Part shown: in pieces, positions 11,601-23,601 of the stretch
Position numbering within the stretch: the stretch's first letter is position 1
Layout of the letters: each line of letters opens with the position of its first letter
NCBI RefSeq assembly: GCF_964199755.1
Contig: NC_133897.1
Span: 71,542,661 to 71,606,660 of the forward strand
Direction of reading: 5' to 3'
Source: Larus michahellis
Lineage: Eukaryota; Chordata; Aves; Charadriiformes; Laridae
DNA length: 64,000 bases
Position numbers and translations under genes: made by a program
The notes under the pieces: model-generated
What the model was told of the DNA's origin: nothing
Database searches by the model: none
What the model saw: the letters and a program-made list of their open reading frames with translations, nothing else

Positions 11601-14600
11601 CTGATGCATACTGCAAACCAAATTCTTCCTTGTTAAGTCACCTATTAAGCACACCAGAAAAAAAAGAAAATTACATACCTACACATTTTAAAGGAGAAAT
11701 AGCCATGACATAACTAAATTGCTATTCTGGTGAGAGCCATGGCATTTGTTTTTAGTAAGTCTTAACCTCTATAGCTAATGCTAGATCCTGCTTTACTTTT
11801 CAGTACCTGTATACCCTCCCAGCAAAGCTCAGAGCTTATTAAGACAGAGGCTTAAACTTAGAACTGAACTGACATTTACATGTCAGAAGTGACACATACA
11901 AACTCTCTGCAATTGAATCATGTACTCCCCCAGCTGCCTTCAAGAGTGGGATACGTCAGCTCACAATTTACTGTGGGCAAACAGACTTTTCTCAGAGTAG
12001 CTTCATTCAGGATTCCTTTAAAACAGTGGAAGGACTTTAGCAGGCTTTAGGACATGACAGATCTTACACCCAATTTTAGTCAAAATTAAGCAAATTTTTA
12101 ATGTTTAATAAATGTTTACTTTTCAAGACCAAAATAGGAAGTTTTATAGAACAAGCAGATCTAGTAATTACATATTACAATTTTCCATAAAGCTTTAAAA
12201 CCTCTATGTTACATTATTACAGTCTACAATTCTGCACACAACTGCACAAACCTCTAGGTATGGGAATATGCCATCTGTATTTGGGTAGGCAAATCAGGTA
12301 ACCACTCTCATAGGTATTTATAGCATTGGGATTTCAGGACCTATTTCTGAGAGGGGAAAGGCAACTACTTCCAACTTACCAGAGTGTTCAAGTTACAGAG
12401 CTCATGTGTGATCAAGGATCTTGTAATCAATGCTGCAATCCACCACCAAAAAGTCTAATTCTCATCAATAATAAAAGCTGCTTTACATAGTGGGTATAAC
12501 CGTTTCCCTTAAGGCCTAACTAAGATTCCAAGGAAGCCTTAACCCACCACGGGTAGCGGCAAGCATAATGTGTGTTAATTCATGATAATTTACAACAGTT
12601 TAAAAGCACAGCAGTACAAGTCTTTCAAAAAAACAAATAGCATAAAGCAACTAAGAATAAACTAGAAATGGACAACAGATTTTTTAAAATATTTTTTTGA
12701 TCTTTTATTTCCAAAGTAATAAAACACTCAATGAGAAATGGCCCTATAACTGTCATATAGTTGTGCTTATGTAACAGCAGCCTCTTTCCCCAGCTACATT
12801 TCAAATTGAAAAAGCATTTTTTTTTTTTTAATTAAAACCAGGCAAAGGATTTTCCCATAAGCTTTCCAGGAAAATCAACCTCTGGATGAAAACCAAACAT
12901 AAAAATTTCAGCAGGAAAGAGGAATATTCCAATAAATCATGAGTATGCAAGAACAACATTCAGACACAAGACAATGGTGAAAATTCTTATACAACTTTCA
13001 ATTTATCAGGCCACTACAGACTACCACCTATTATAACAAGAACATAACATAACAATTTATTTTAAAAACGGCTCAGCTGCACAGGCATTATATTGTGTGC
13101 TCTCTACTTCTGTCTGATTTTCATATATTAGTCTTCAGTATCAGGAGCAAATGCATAAAAAGCATGAGAATGTGTTCTATTCCACAAAGACACTTTTGTC
13201 CACACAACTATGCATGTTTTGTTCCAAAAAGCAGTAGATAATTTTATAGAATTACAGGATTTTTTCCAAGTTTGACAGTTAACATTTTTGCCAAAATTAA
13301 AGAGTTGCAGTTTATTTATGAAATAATTACTTGGGAGAAGCTAGGATACTTAATTTGAAATTTCGCATGCTGTATCACCATCCTGTAAGCTGAAGAAGTA
13401 CAACAAATACCTGCAACAACAAAGGTTCTACAACCAGAAAAAGAGTCTTGTGAAATTATTTTTATAAAAGCTGGAAAGAGTAATACCTGAAACACTCCAC
13501 AAACTTTTGTAGAATATGAACAAAACTAAGATCTAGTTTACCAATTCTTAAATCCTTTAAAAATTATTAGGAGTAATACACCTCTCTGTGTACACCTAAT
13601 CATTCATAAGATTTAAGGGAGACAGTTGTTCAACACAGACCTAACAAAAGCATCATCTTAACCAACATGTTGAAAAAATGCCTGTTTTAAAGTTAATTTT
13701 GCATTTCAAGGTCTTCCTCAAAATCTGCCTACAAGGTACCTAAATGTATGGAGTGAGGATACAAGAGACATCAGACCTGTGGATACTTTAGTTTCACTAA
13801 CACCTCTTTGGCCTGACAACAGAACATCAACAGTAACAGTTGTTTGGTCATTTTTTGCTGAAATCTTGAACAGCACAAACAGTGTAAGTTCTAAAATCAC
13901 TCTCAGAAATTCAAGCAAATAATTTTATCAAATTTTTCATGACAGCAAAACATGCATAATAAAACACATACATGTTTGCAAACATAGCAGAGAATATTTG
14001 GAAGTGAAAAGTCATCAGTGAGATAGCCGATATTGGACACGTTTACACAACAGATGTTTGGTTTTCTGTCCTACAGCTGTCTGACACGGATCATACCCGG
14101 TGTTTCACCTTAACACGTCAAGCTGTAAAGGACAGCAAAGTTGCTGCTCCATAGACAGCAAAACCATGGAAGGAGACAGAATGGGTATCATAACCATTTC
14201 CAGATAAGCTATCCCTGTTAGCGATTAAGAGTCCTGGGAGACTATACAGTTTGACTCGACCCGTTTGCTTTGCTCTTTTCTACTGACTTTTAGGAAAGAT
14301 GTTTTAAATTTCCTTTTTTTTCTTTTTTTTTTCCCACTGTCCTGGCAGTATGGATGGGAATCAGCAGACTTGTAGCCTGTTTCCAGTTCTGCCACTAAAT
14401 GATATACAAACTATGTTATTCCTCATTTTACTGAATCATAAAATGGAACAATAGAACTCCAATAACTGACTTTACTTGAGCAGCTAGCCCAAATTTGGCA
14501 TCTTGGAGGTTATTTCACTTAGAGAGACTAATTGGTAATTCCATTAATAGGAATTTATTTATTTACAAAACATGTACATGGGACAGAAGAGGATGGGACA

Positions 14601-17600
14601 GAGGAAAAGGTGAAACAAAGAAAAAAATATTTCCAACTAGTTCATGAGCTCTTCTGTCACTAAGCATTTATACTTATATATGTAATCGAGGGATGATTAT
14701 TAACTAGCTAGCCTGTGAGTTTTCAAAAAAAGCTCAACCAACTACCCACAGACGCATGCGGGCAGTAATGTGATGTTATTCCTGGAAAGTCTACTTGTAA
14801 TGTCCACATTTCAGAAGTGGTATCACTCATCCTCCGGCAACTGAGTACTCAAATTCTGCCTGCTGTGACAGCCTTGCAATAATTTTCACTGATACTGGGA
14901 TTGCCATAACCAAAGTATTTTACAGGGCAATCTAATTTTTAGAATTACATCAAGTAAAATAGTGACTTGATACTGTCTGCAAAATAAATAGGATAACTAA
15001 AGCGCTGATTTCCATACAAGTAAGTGGATATTCTTGTGTTTGCGTATTTTGACCAGGAAGGCTTAACTCAACTTTATAGGAATGAGTTAAAAAACTATAT
15101 ACAATTCCAGTAAACATTTTAAGAACTTACATAGCTTCCATTCACTAGGCATCGCAATGTTTCATTGTTTTTGAGCAAGCTTCAAGTTTATTTTCTCCAT
15201 ATTATACCTACAAAATGCAGGTACAGAAATGTTCACTAATTTGTTTTTGATGACACAGGAGGTAACTGTTAGATGCACAAAGACAGGACAGGAGCTTGCC
15301 TTCTATCTTCATACTCAAAAAGTCTTTCCACTTTTTCAAAGATGGACAGTTAAGCAATAAATAATAATTTGGTAAAACACACTTAAATCTTGAGCAACTG
15401 TTTTCTAAAATCCATCAACACATGTAAATACACTTTGTATTAGGAAGATTTCAGAATCTATTTCTGTTATGGTCATAAAAAATACTGAAATACAAAAGTG
15501 TCTTTCTGTTTAAAGAACAATAAAATTTACAACTAAAAGCTTCTATTCTGCACAGAGAACTAAAAAAAGGTTGAGCAGCTGTTCTAGATCAAGGAGTTTA
15601 AATCCGTGTCTTCCTCCACAAAGAATGGCTGAGGTCCTAGGAATAAAGTTCGGGAGATCTCGAATTCCGCAGAGCTGACAGCAGGCTTCCCAGTAAATAT
15701 CCAGCACCTCCCCTTTTGCATGGTAGCATCTCTGATCGCTCCTATGCCAGTATCTTTGTTCCTTTATACCATATCAGAGTACTGAATGCCCTTGAATTTC
15801 ACTCCTGCTTGTGAGCAAAATCTTCTGCAAGTTAAAACATCAGGTGGACTTTCCTCTTACCTATTACAACTCCTGCAAGCCAGACTGCTTTATCTCGTAA
15901 TTACCAAGGTGCAGTCTTTATTTTAACCTCTCATAAGGAGAAATTTCTATCACCATGTCCACAGAATCTAGTCAGGAATTATGAGTTTCACAGCTTTCAA
16001 ACCTTTCCACATCATTTGAATGTACTATACAATGGCACATTTCAAAATGATGGCCTTCTTCAGTCAGCTATATCCATTGGAAGAAGTGGTGAGTGATTCA
16101 GTCCTCTCAGCCTAAATGTATTCTCCCCTTTATTCTTTTTCTTAATCGTTATTGCATATGGATACCTCTTGGAATTATGTAGTGCATGCACTTCAGTGCA
16201 AATCTATCATGTTCCAAACTTTAAATGAGAGGAATCAATTGAAATTTGCTTGGAAAAATGAAAAAGAAACATGGTGAAGAAATGTAGTGACAGAATTCAC
16301 GATTCCAGACTTTCTACCTTTGTATAACATTCAGATTACGCTGCAGCTCAGCAGAGACTTCAGAATATTTACCTTAACTTTCCCCTTCACATGACAAACA
16401 GTTGAGTCTCACATTCAAAATTAGGCCTTAAACCATCAGTTTTCTCCAAAACAAGGATACTGCAATCAAAAGTGATACTTCAAATAAGCATTATCAAATT
16501 TCTTTCCACTTAAAAGTAGTGCGACGATATTTAAGTAAGTTTTTTCCCATCCATTTCCAATGACTCAGGTATCAGTTCTATATAATAAAAAGATGGGGTG
16601 TTTTTCCTTTACAGGCTTTAATAATTTAAAATATATCTTTCTAGGTTCTTACACTGCAAGCAAACTTTACCTAAAAGCCCCCTAAAGATGTGTTACCATA
16701 GGATCAAACATAGAACCTGACTTATGAAACAGTAGATCTTCTGTCCCATGCTGAACCCCTGCAGCTCTCTGCAGGCCTCCTGTAACTTTCCTTGGGGTCC
16801 TAGACCATGGTGGAACCCAGCTCACAGTAAGGGGAAGCAGATGCAGAAATCTGTGAAGCCTCTGGGATCCTGCCACCAGAGGGGAAAATATGAGCTTCCT
16901 ATATTTGTCTCTACTTCAGAATGTCATTACTGGAATTCTTTAAGACTCTTTTTTTTAACTTTAAAAGTCCTTCTCATCTTGTCTTTGCAAGGCTATTTAT
17001 GTGTGTACACATAAAATAGTTTCCCTAAAGCTTTTAGTTATGTCATACCAGAATTTCCACTAAAAAGGTCATCAGAACTGAATGCTTGTAGCTTTTAGCC
17101 ACACAAAACAACACTGTGGTTTCTTGCCCCTACTGAAAACATGTGTTACATCTATATTTCCAATTCTGCAAGTCCTATTAAAGAGAAGAATCAGTTAAAT
17201 TGTGCATTATCCAATTTACATACAAATCCTGTATTAAAAGCCTGATTTGAGCTAACAAAAGTAACAAAATATGACAGAAACTATTGAACAAATACGGTAT
17301 CCAGTTACAGTCAGGTAAATCTGGAATAACAGCTTGAAACAAATAGCATGGCGTAAAGTCTGAAGTAATTGGGAACGGAACTTTGCCACCTGGCATTTAC
17401 TCACTTCACTAAACCTAAAGCCCTGGAAGGGTCAAGCAATGAATAACCACATAATTTCTGGGAAGAAATGTCTAGAAACCCAGGATACAGAGGTGAAATG
17501 AGGATAAATGCTTTGCTTCCGTGCTGAACTTTCTGGATTTTGTTAGTCTAAGCCAGGACATGGATATCGCTTTAATATGCCATGAATATTTTCAGTGTGA

Positions 17601-18199
17601 AATTCCATTCATTTAAAAATAAGATGTGATTCATACAGAATTCACATGGCAGGGCCTGGAATTTTAAAGTAGCTTGGATATAACATGCAGATGTATAAAC
17701 CTTTAAACAACTTTAGCTGGGATTTCTTTTTTCTATATAATAAACATAAATGTTTCAAAAACAGACTGTAAATACTTGGAGACCGTAGCATTTGTTTCTA
17801 TATGTTTATATTTCAGAATAAATATTAAAGGCTCAAATCTGAAAAGTGAGAAGGTTGTTCACAGTAGTAGTCTCTTCAAGCTTAAAAACTTTTGTAGGGT
17901 TGGATTTGCACAACACGTGGCAAAGCATACCTACAGAAAAGGTATGTGGAAAATACCTTAAAAAGCCTGTTAAAGTTACAGAGAGTACATGCTTAAATGA
18001 GTGTTATCTAAAAAAATTTAAACCTTAATTAGTCTTATTACTTTTAACTATGTAAAATGAAACCCCCACTGAATAACACTGCCAGAATAACCCCGGAGCA
18101 AACCATCAAGCAAACCCACATTCACAAGCTCACAGAGTCGAGAGGAATCGCACGAAAATCCCAAAGCTGAGAAAAGTTCACCTCTTTCACAGAAGATAA

Positions 18200-18900
18200 T
18201 GCAATTAACACACGCACTACGAACCAGCAATCGCGCCCTGTTCACCTGAGAGGAGAACCCCCCCCCGCCCCGGCGTCGGGCAAAGAGGGAAGCGGGCTCA
18301 GCTCCATCCCACCTTCCCTCCCTCCAAAAGGTACGCGTCGGTGCCAAGGTACAACCCCGGGCAGGCGTGGGATGGGGGAGCGCAGGCAGGGCACCCTGCG
18401 CAGCCCCTACCGCCACACGCCGTTCCCTACCTTTTACCCCTCACCGCCCGGGACCGACACCGCTTTTCTTCTGGATGCGGCGCGGGTGGGACAGGCGGGA
18501 AGGCGGCCAGGGGAGCTGCTGCCACCCCCCGCTCCGCGCTGGCGCCTCCTCCTTCCCTCGCTGTTCTCCTCCCCGTCACGCATCTGCCGGCCGGCCGAGG
18601 AGGCTGCCGGCGAGAACGGGGCGCTGGGGCCGGCTCCCCCCCTGCGCGCCCGCCCCGCTGCTGCGGGCGGAGGAAGCGGCGGCCCCGGGCAGAGCTGGGC
18701 GCGTGGGGTGGCCCCGCCGCCGAGGCCGCTGGCCCCGGGCAGGCAACTGCCGACGGCGCTGCGCCGCTGCCGCCTCCTCTTACAAAGGGCAAATTCATCT
18801 GACGTTTCGGTGGAAGGGCTCGGTGCCGGGCGAGTCCCACGGCTACCGGGGTTGGGGCAAGGAGGGGCGGGGGCGGGCGGGAATCGCACTCTGAAAAGCC
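18200..18900. promoter_or_regulatory. Orphan CpG island, candidate promoter
   Basis: A sharp rise in GC and CpG density is flanked on both sides by AT-rich sequence. It holds GC-box clusters (for example around 18863-18882, gggcgggggcgggcggg type) and C-runs at 18258-18271. CpG islands of this size in birds usually mark promoters. On the minus strand a strong splice donor (CTCAG|GTGAAC) has its last exon base at 18246, so a minus-strand non-coding first exon within the island is plausible. By human synteny RNF144B lies upstream of DEK in divergent orientation, which would be the minus strand here, so this could be its promoter. No coding exon was found to confirm that. A lncRNA promoter is the alternative. 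Confidence 0.6.
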
Positions 18901-21900
18901 TCTTCTGGAAAATGTCAAGTTATATCATGTCCTGTCGACAAATTATTACCAAGATCACCTTAAATTATTAGAAAGCCACAAAGTTTTCCTCTTCTCGTTT
19001 TTTGGGGTTTTATTATTTTTTTTTAAACACAGGTTGCCACTAGCAACATGCAATGCATGTGGAAAACCACCAGTTTCACTTTGTAGCTCAAAACTTGATG
19101 ATGAGCTAAGTGCAAACGTGTCCTGGTGCAAAACAGTGATACCCTTGGAAATGTTCTCCATTTACAAGTTTAAAAAAGTGTAATTGTACATTGCCAACTG
19201 TATCGAAACCTATAGACCTGTCAAGCAGAAATTTCCAGACTCAAACCTTAAAGCCTACATGAATTGACAGTGTGTCTTTCTCTGAAGTGTGACTTACATA
19301 ACATTTACATAGGTAACTGGCACATACGCCTGCTATTCATGGCAAAAACTCTCTCAAAAGTAGCGGGAGGCCAGGAACTGGGTGAGCACTCACCACAGGT
19401 CAGATTCTGTCCTTGCAGTACTTCACAAGGGAAACCGTGCTGCTAACAGAACTCCAACAGCGAGCGGCATGTGGGACCCCGAGGTGAAAGCCCAGCCCTG
19501 CCCTCGGTGTCAGCAGAGGGATGTAGGGAAGCTCACCGGACTGCCACCTGCAAGAGCTACATGCCAGCCCTTCAAAGTTCCTGGGCTCGTACCTGTAGAT
19601 CTACATACTACATCTAAATACTTCATAGAAGACATAACAGCTGTGCAAGCTTTGACTGAACTTGCAGTTGCAGATGTTATTAAACACGCACAAAGCAGTA
19701 ATATTCAAACCCTGCAGAGTAAGATTTAACTTCACAGTAACTGAAAGGTTAACCAAAATCCCAACATAGAGCTCAGTTTGACAGAGTACAGTGTTGTCAT
19801 TCACACGCAGGTAGAAAATGTGACTTTATGTACTGTTTTGATTCATTGTCTATCTCTAATGTTTCTTATTACTTTAAAATTCTGTTCAATCTTTACATAT
19901 ACTTACCCTGAAGCATGGCCCAAATGCAAATTTCTAAAATACAGTGAAGCTGCTTAGATCAATTGACATCAATTACTCATTTCACGTTTGCGAGAACTTG
20001 TATTTACAAGGACAACTCTTTAAGCTTCTTAAGGGTAAGAAACAGATGACAACTGGGGATGATGCAATAGTCTGCTAATCCTGAAACACTTACATGGGGA
20101 ATAAAAAGGGGAATGCAGGATGTCAGAAGCGAGCAGGACTCCCCCTACGAAACATTTTGCAAATCAGGTATTCTTATCAGTCAACAAAGGTAAAATATCT
20201 CACGCAAATATGCAGTGAACACTTGGAGATACTCAGGATACATCATTAATCACGCCATAACTTAACTACATACTGCTCAAATAGTTTTCAAGTTTCTCTT
20301 GTCTTGTAAATTGTATTAATTAGCTCACTGATTAGTTCATACTTAGATTCCTGCTTTCAGGAGCAATTCTATAATCCTCAGAATCAAAAGCAATGTAATG
20401 CTTCTAACATTAATAAAGATGTACTTGGCGTTTACACAGGACTTTTTCTCAGCGTTTCATAGACAAGCCAATTTGACATTTCTAGGAAATGTGTAGCCAC
20501 TTGACTGTTACAGAGAAACTGAAGTGCGTATGTATATTTATATAACTCATACAAGAAGTGCCTAGATTATTAAAAATTAGCATCCCATAATTTCTTGCTG
20601 TGGTATTTTACTCTGTGGATAAAATTCATAATGAGAGTTACTGAGTACTTACTTTGATGCAGGGCACTTTCTCTGCATTCTACAGATGACCTTTTCTGTA
20701 ATTTTGCCCACAGCAGACTTGCTAGTTTCTGCGTTGATGGCAGGACACTGCAGTCACCAGTCACTTTGGAAACAAAATAAATGCAGTCCTGGGGGACTTT
20801 GTACACTCTGTGAAGCCCGCACTTCTATTCCCAAAAGCTTCTCAAAAACTGCCGTATGCTCTATACTGAAAGCCAATCAACATTGCTTGCTAATAAAAGC
20901 TGCTCTGAACTAACCGAAAAGAGCTGTTTATATTAATTAACAGAGGCTGGTAACCATGCTTAAAATAGCCCTGCCTGCTGCACTCCAGCATTCAATACAA
21001 GCCTGCAATGTATCTTTCAAACATGTCAGCTGCTTCTTTTCACAGCACCTTCAAACCATGTTTCACCATTTAATTCTATTGAGTTACTACATCTAAGAAA
21101 CATACCCTTTGATATCTAAAAGTGAGCCCAAGGTACCTCCAGGATAACTGTTTTAGGGAACTAGTGTTTGCAGATAGAACTAGCTGTCAAAACTAAGACA
21201 GTGTCCTTAACGTTGGGACTATGGCAGTAGTGGAGCAGCCTCTCTGTGATGGAATAAGAAGAGCAGGCTACAGTAAGCAGCTCTTGTATTAAGTCTAAGA
21301 AGCTCTTAGAATCACTTATCCCTTTCCAATTTAGCCTTCTACCAGAACCAAGGGTTTTTAAGTTGCGTTTAGTACCTTTCACTACACTGTGTAATCACCT
21401 TAGATAATGCTAACATTTTATACCAATATAATTCTCATTCAGGTCTTTCAACTTTCAGCTGAAACTGTATCATTAAATTAACTTCATCAAGTTGGGTGGA
21501 GAAAAGGCAGCAATACAGAAGCGTCAATACAGTGAAGCATCCCAAAGCAGTGTATTGAGAACAAGCATCCTTACTCATAGTAAAAATAAGAAGGTATATC
21601 AGTTTTGGTCTTTGCTCTTGAATTTAGCAATTTCCCTTTAACACATCTGAAATTTCCTTCTAACTAATTTTCCCCCTCCTTCTGCCAAATTCTAGCATTG
21701 CTGATTTTTTCTAAAAGTCTTTTTAATCCCCATTGTCTCAATCTTGTCTGGGAGATGCAACAACCAATAACAAAACTGTTAACAGCATACTCCATAAACT
21801 CATAAATCAAAAAGATACTATGAAGGGCAGAGAAGGTTTCAAAAGACAGAATCAAGAAAAGTTAGTTATTATAGCTGTTGAAGTTCTGCCAGAAGAAACC

Positions 21901-22880
21901 TGTGACAAAATGCAATTTACCTTCCCTAAGAGTATATCAGTTCCTAAAATATTGAATTCAGTCTATGCTTAAGGATCTCCCTGCTACTAAAGTGATGTCT
22001 TCACTAAAACGATCAATGAAGCCATTATCTTCTATTTCTCTTCAAGGTGCCGTTCTAGTGTGATATGTTTAGGACATTAACATAGGTAGTTTAATTAGGT
22101 AAATCATCTCCATTGGGTAAACACATCCCTCCTTACAAAAGAGAGAGTCTAATTTATCATCACAACCTGAAGCACAGCCTTTGGATTTCTTCTGCCACGA
22201 TTCTGAACTAATCCAAACCTATTCATCCTATAGGAAGAAGTCTGTTGTCTTCAAACATTTGTCTTGTGCCATTTGCGTTGCCCTTGGCTTAATGATGAGA
22301 TTATTTTTGCCTCCTTAGTGTGTGTTAACTTCAGGCTTGTCTAATTGTGTATTGTTGGTAAATAATTTACATCTTTTCCTTTTTAAGACCACCACCATCT
22401 GTGATTGCACCAGCTTTAAGAACTTTAGGAAAAGGAATCTGCATCTCCATTGCCTCAATTGCAGGGTGATTAATATACACTCCTCAGACTTTCCCTTTGT
22501 ACATAATGTATGAATTGTAGTATTTCCTAAGTGTTTTCCTATTCCAGATTCTACTATTTTGTAGTATTTATATTACACACATATCCCAGTTTTACTACCA
22601 ATTCTACAGGACTATGCTTTCCACACACCTAAGATTTAACAGTTCACATCAGTGTGCCATTTTTCTCACTTCCTCTCTCTCCTTGACCTGGTCCCTCCCA
22701 AAGCCAGAGCCACCTACCCACAGCTACTCACACACTAACCAAAAAGCTGCTGTCAGTACCATATGGCTTGGAGACACTTATTGGCACTGGCTAGTTCGAG
22801 CTACTTCCTTCTCCAGCGTTTTTTTCTGAGCACTCCTGACTCCTGCCGAAGGCACCTTAAGACAAGCCTGGCCTCCTTGC
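18901..22880. other. Intergenic DNA between the two CpG islands
   Basis: The sequence is AT-rich with no recognised exon, repeat or RNA gene. If the left island promotes a minus-strand gene and the right one promotes DEK, this would be the spacer between two divergent promoters. Confidence 0.5.
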
Positions 22881-23226
22881 GGGTTTGAAGAATAAAGCCT
22901 GGCAGGCCACAGGGCGGGGAGCGGGACGGGGCCTTTGCCCCTTCGGGGGCCGCCCGCGACACCCACATTTTACAGGGGGTAAGGAGGAGGCCTCACTCTT
23001 CAGCCTCACTCTCCTACCTCAACGGCCGCTTCCTGCCGTTGGCCGCAACCCCCACAGCCCTCCCTCAGCCTGTCAGCACCGCGGCCCCCGCCCCGTTAGG
23101 GTAAAGCGGAACCGCCGGGGGGACGGGAGGTGAAGGAAAGGGCGCGGAGAGCCGCCACCCGACAAAGTGCCGCTGGCAGCGGGGCGGCCCCTCACACACA
23201 TCCCCCCTTCACCGGCGGCAACGCCC

Positions 23227-23234
23227 TGACGTCA
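23227..23234. promoter_or_regulatory. Full palindromic CRE (CREB/ATF site)
   Basis: TGACGTCA is the perfect eight-base cAMP response element. It lies about 150 bp upstream of the inferred DEK start, and a half site (ACGTCAC) follows at 23250-23256. The motif is seen; factor binding is inferred. Confidence 0.65.
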
Positions 23235-23330
23235 CTGCAGGGCGGGCGCACGTCACGCACGCCCCGCCACGACCGGCCCCCTCCCCCTGCCCCCCACGCC
23301 TCCCCGCGGCGGCCGGGCTGCGGGCGCGTG

Positions 23331-23335
23331 ATTGG
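23331..23335 (-). promoter_or_regulatory. Inverted CCAAT box (NF-Y site)
   Basis: The motif ATTGG, within 'gcgtgattggccgtcg', lies about 40-50 bp upstream of the YY1-type motif. This fits the NF-Y consensus and its usual distance from the start site. Confidence 0.65.
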
Positions 23336-23373
23336 CCGTCGCCTTCCCGCTTCCTTCTCCCCGCCCGCCAACC

Positions 23374-23383
23374 CGCCATTTTG
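23374..23383 (-). promoter_or_regulatory. YY1-type site at the DEK start region
   Basis: CGCCATTTTG is the reverse complement of the YY1 core CAAAATGGCG. In many TATA-less promoters this motif sits at or just downstream of the start, so it is used here to place the 5' end of exon 1 approximately. Confidence 0.65.
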
Positions 23384-23601
23384 AAAACCTTGTTGATTCC
23401 GGGGGAGAGAGGCGAGAGAGTGGCTGTTCGGTGGGACGGTGTTTGTGCGTGTCGCTCTCTCTCTCTGTGTGTGTCTTGCCGCCCTGCCCCCTTCCCTTGC
23501 CCTCCCCCCTTGTCCTCCTCCTCCGGTAACTGTCGCCTCCAGCTGCTGTTGGTGCCGCGCCCGAGGAAGGAGCCAGAAGCCGGGGCTCGAGCTGAGCTGA
23601 G
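23384..23601 (+). other. DEK: DEK exon 1 (non-coding 5' UTR; 5' end approximate)
   Basis: This is the inferred first exon. Its 3' end is set by the donor CTGAG|GTGGGT at 23601/23602, which would splice to the exon 2 acceptor at 25446. The exon holds a striking pyrimidine tract with CT and GT repeats (about 23450-23525) and no ATG that opens a long frame into exon 2. The 5' end is placed at the YY1-type motif and could be off by tens of bases. An alternative donor at 23687 is discussed in the findings. Confidence 0.6.

Larger units (their letters stand above)
6801..18180. other. Long gene-poor intergenic stretch
   Basis: About 11 kb of AT-rich sequence. No exon of a known family could be recognised on either strand. 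I looked in particular for minus-strand RING/IBR exons of RNF144B, the gene expected here from human synteny, and saw none. The longest open frame (9495-9911, 138 codons, + strand) has no recognisable domain. Homopolymer T and A runs are scattered through it. Confidence 0.5.

Noticed and set aside
1-18180. Search for RNF144B coding exons on the minus strand
   Set aside because: Synteny predicts the gene to the left, but no RING or IBR cysteine pattern was recognised in the translations. It may lie beyond the window.
18341-18971. Overlapping frames of 150-200 codons in the orphan CpG island
   Set aside because: The same composition artefact: frames overlap on both strands in all phases and none resembles a protein family.
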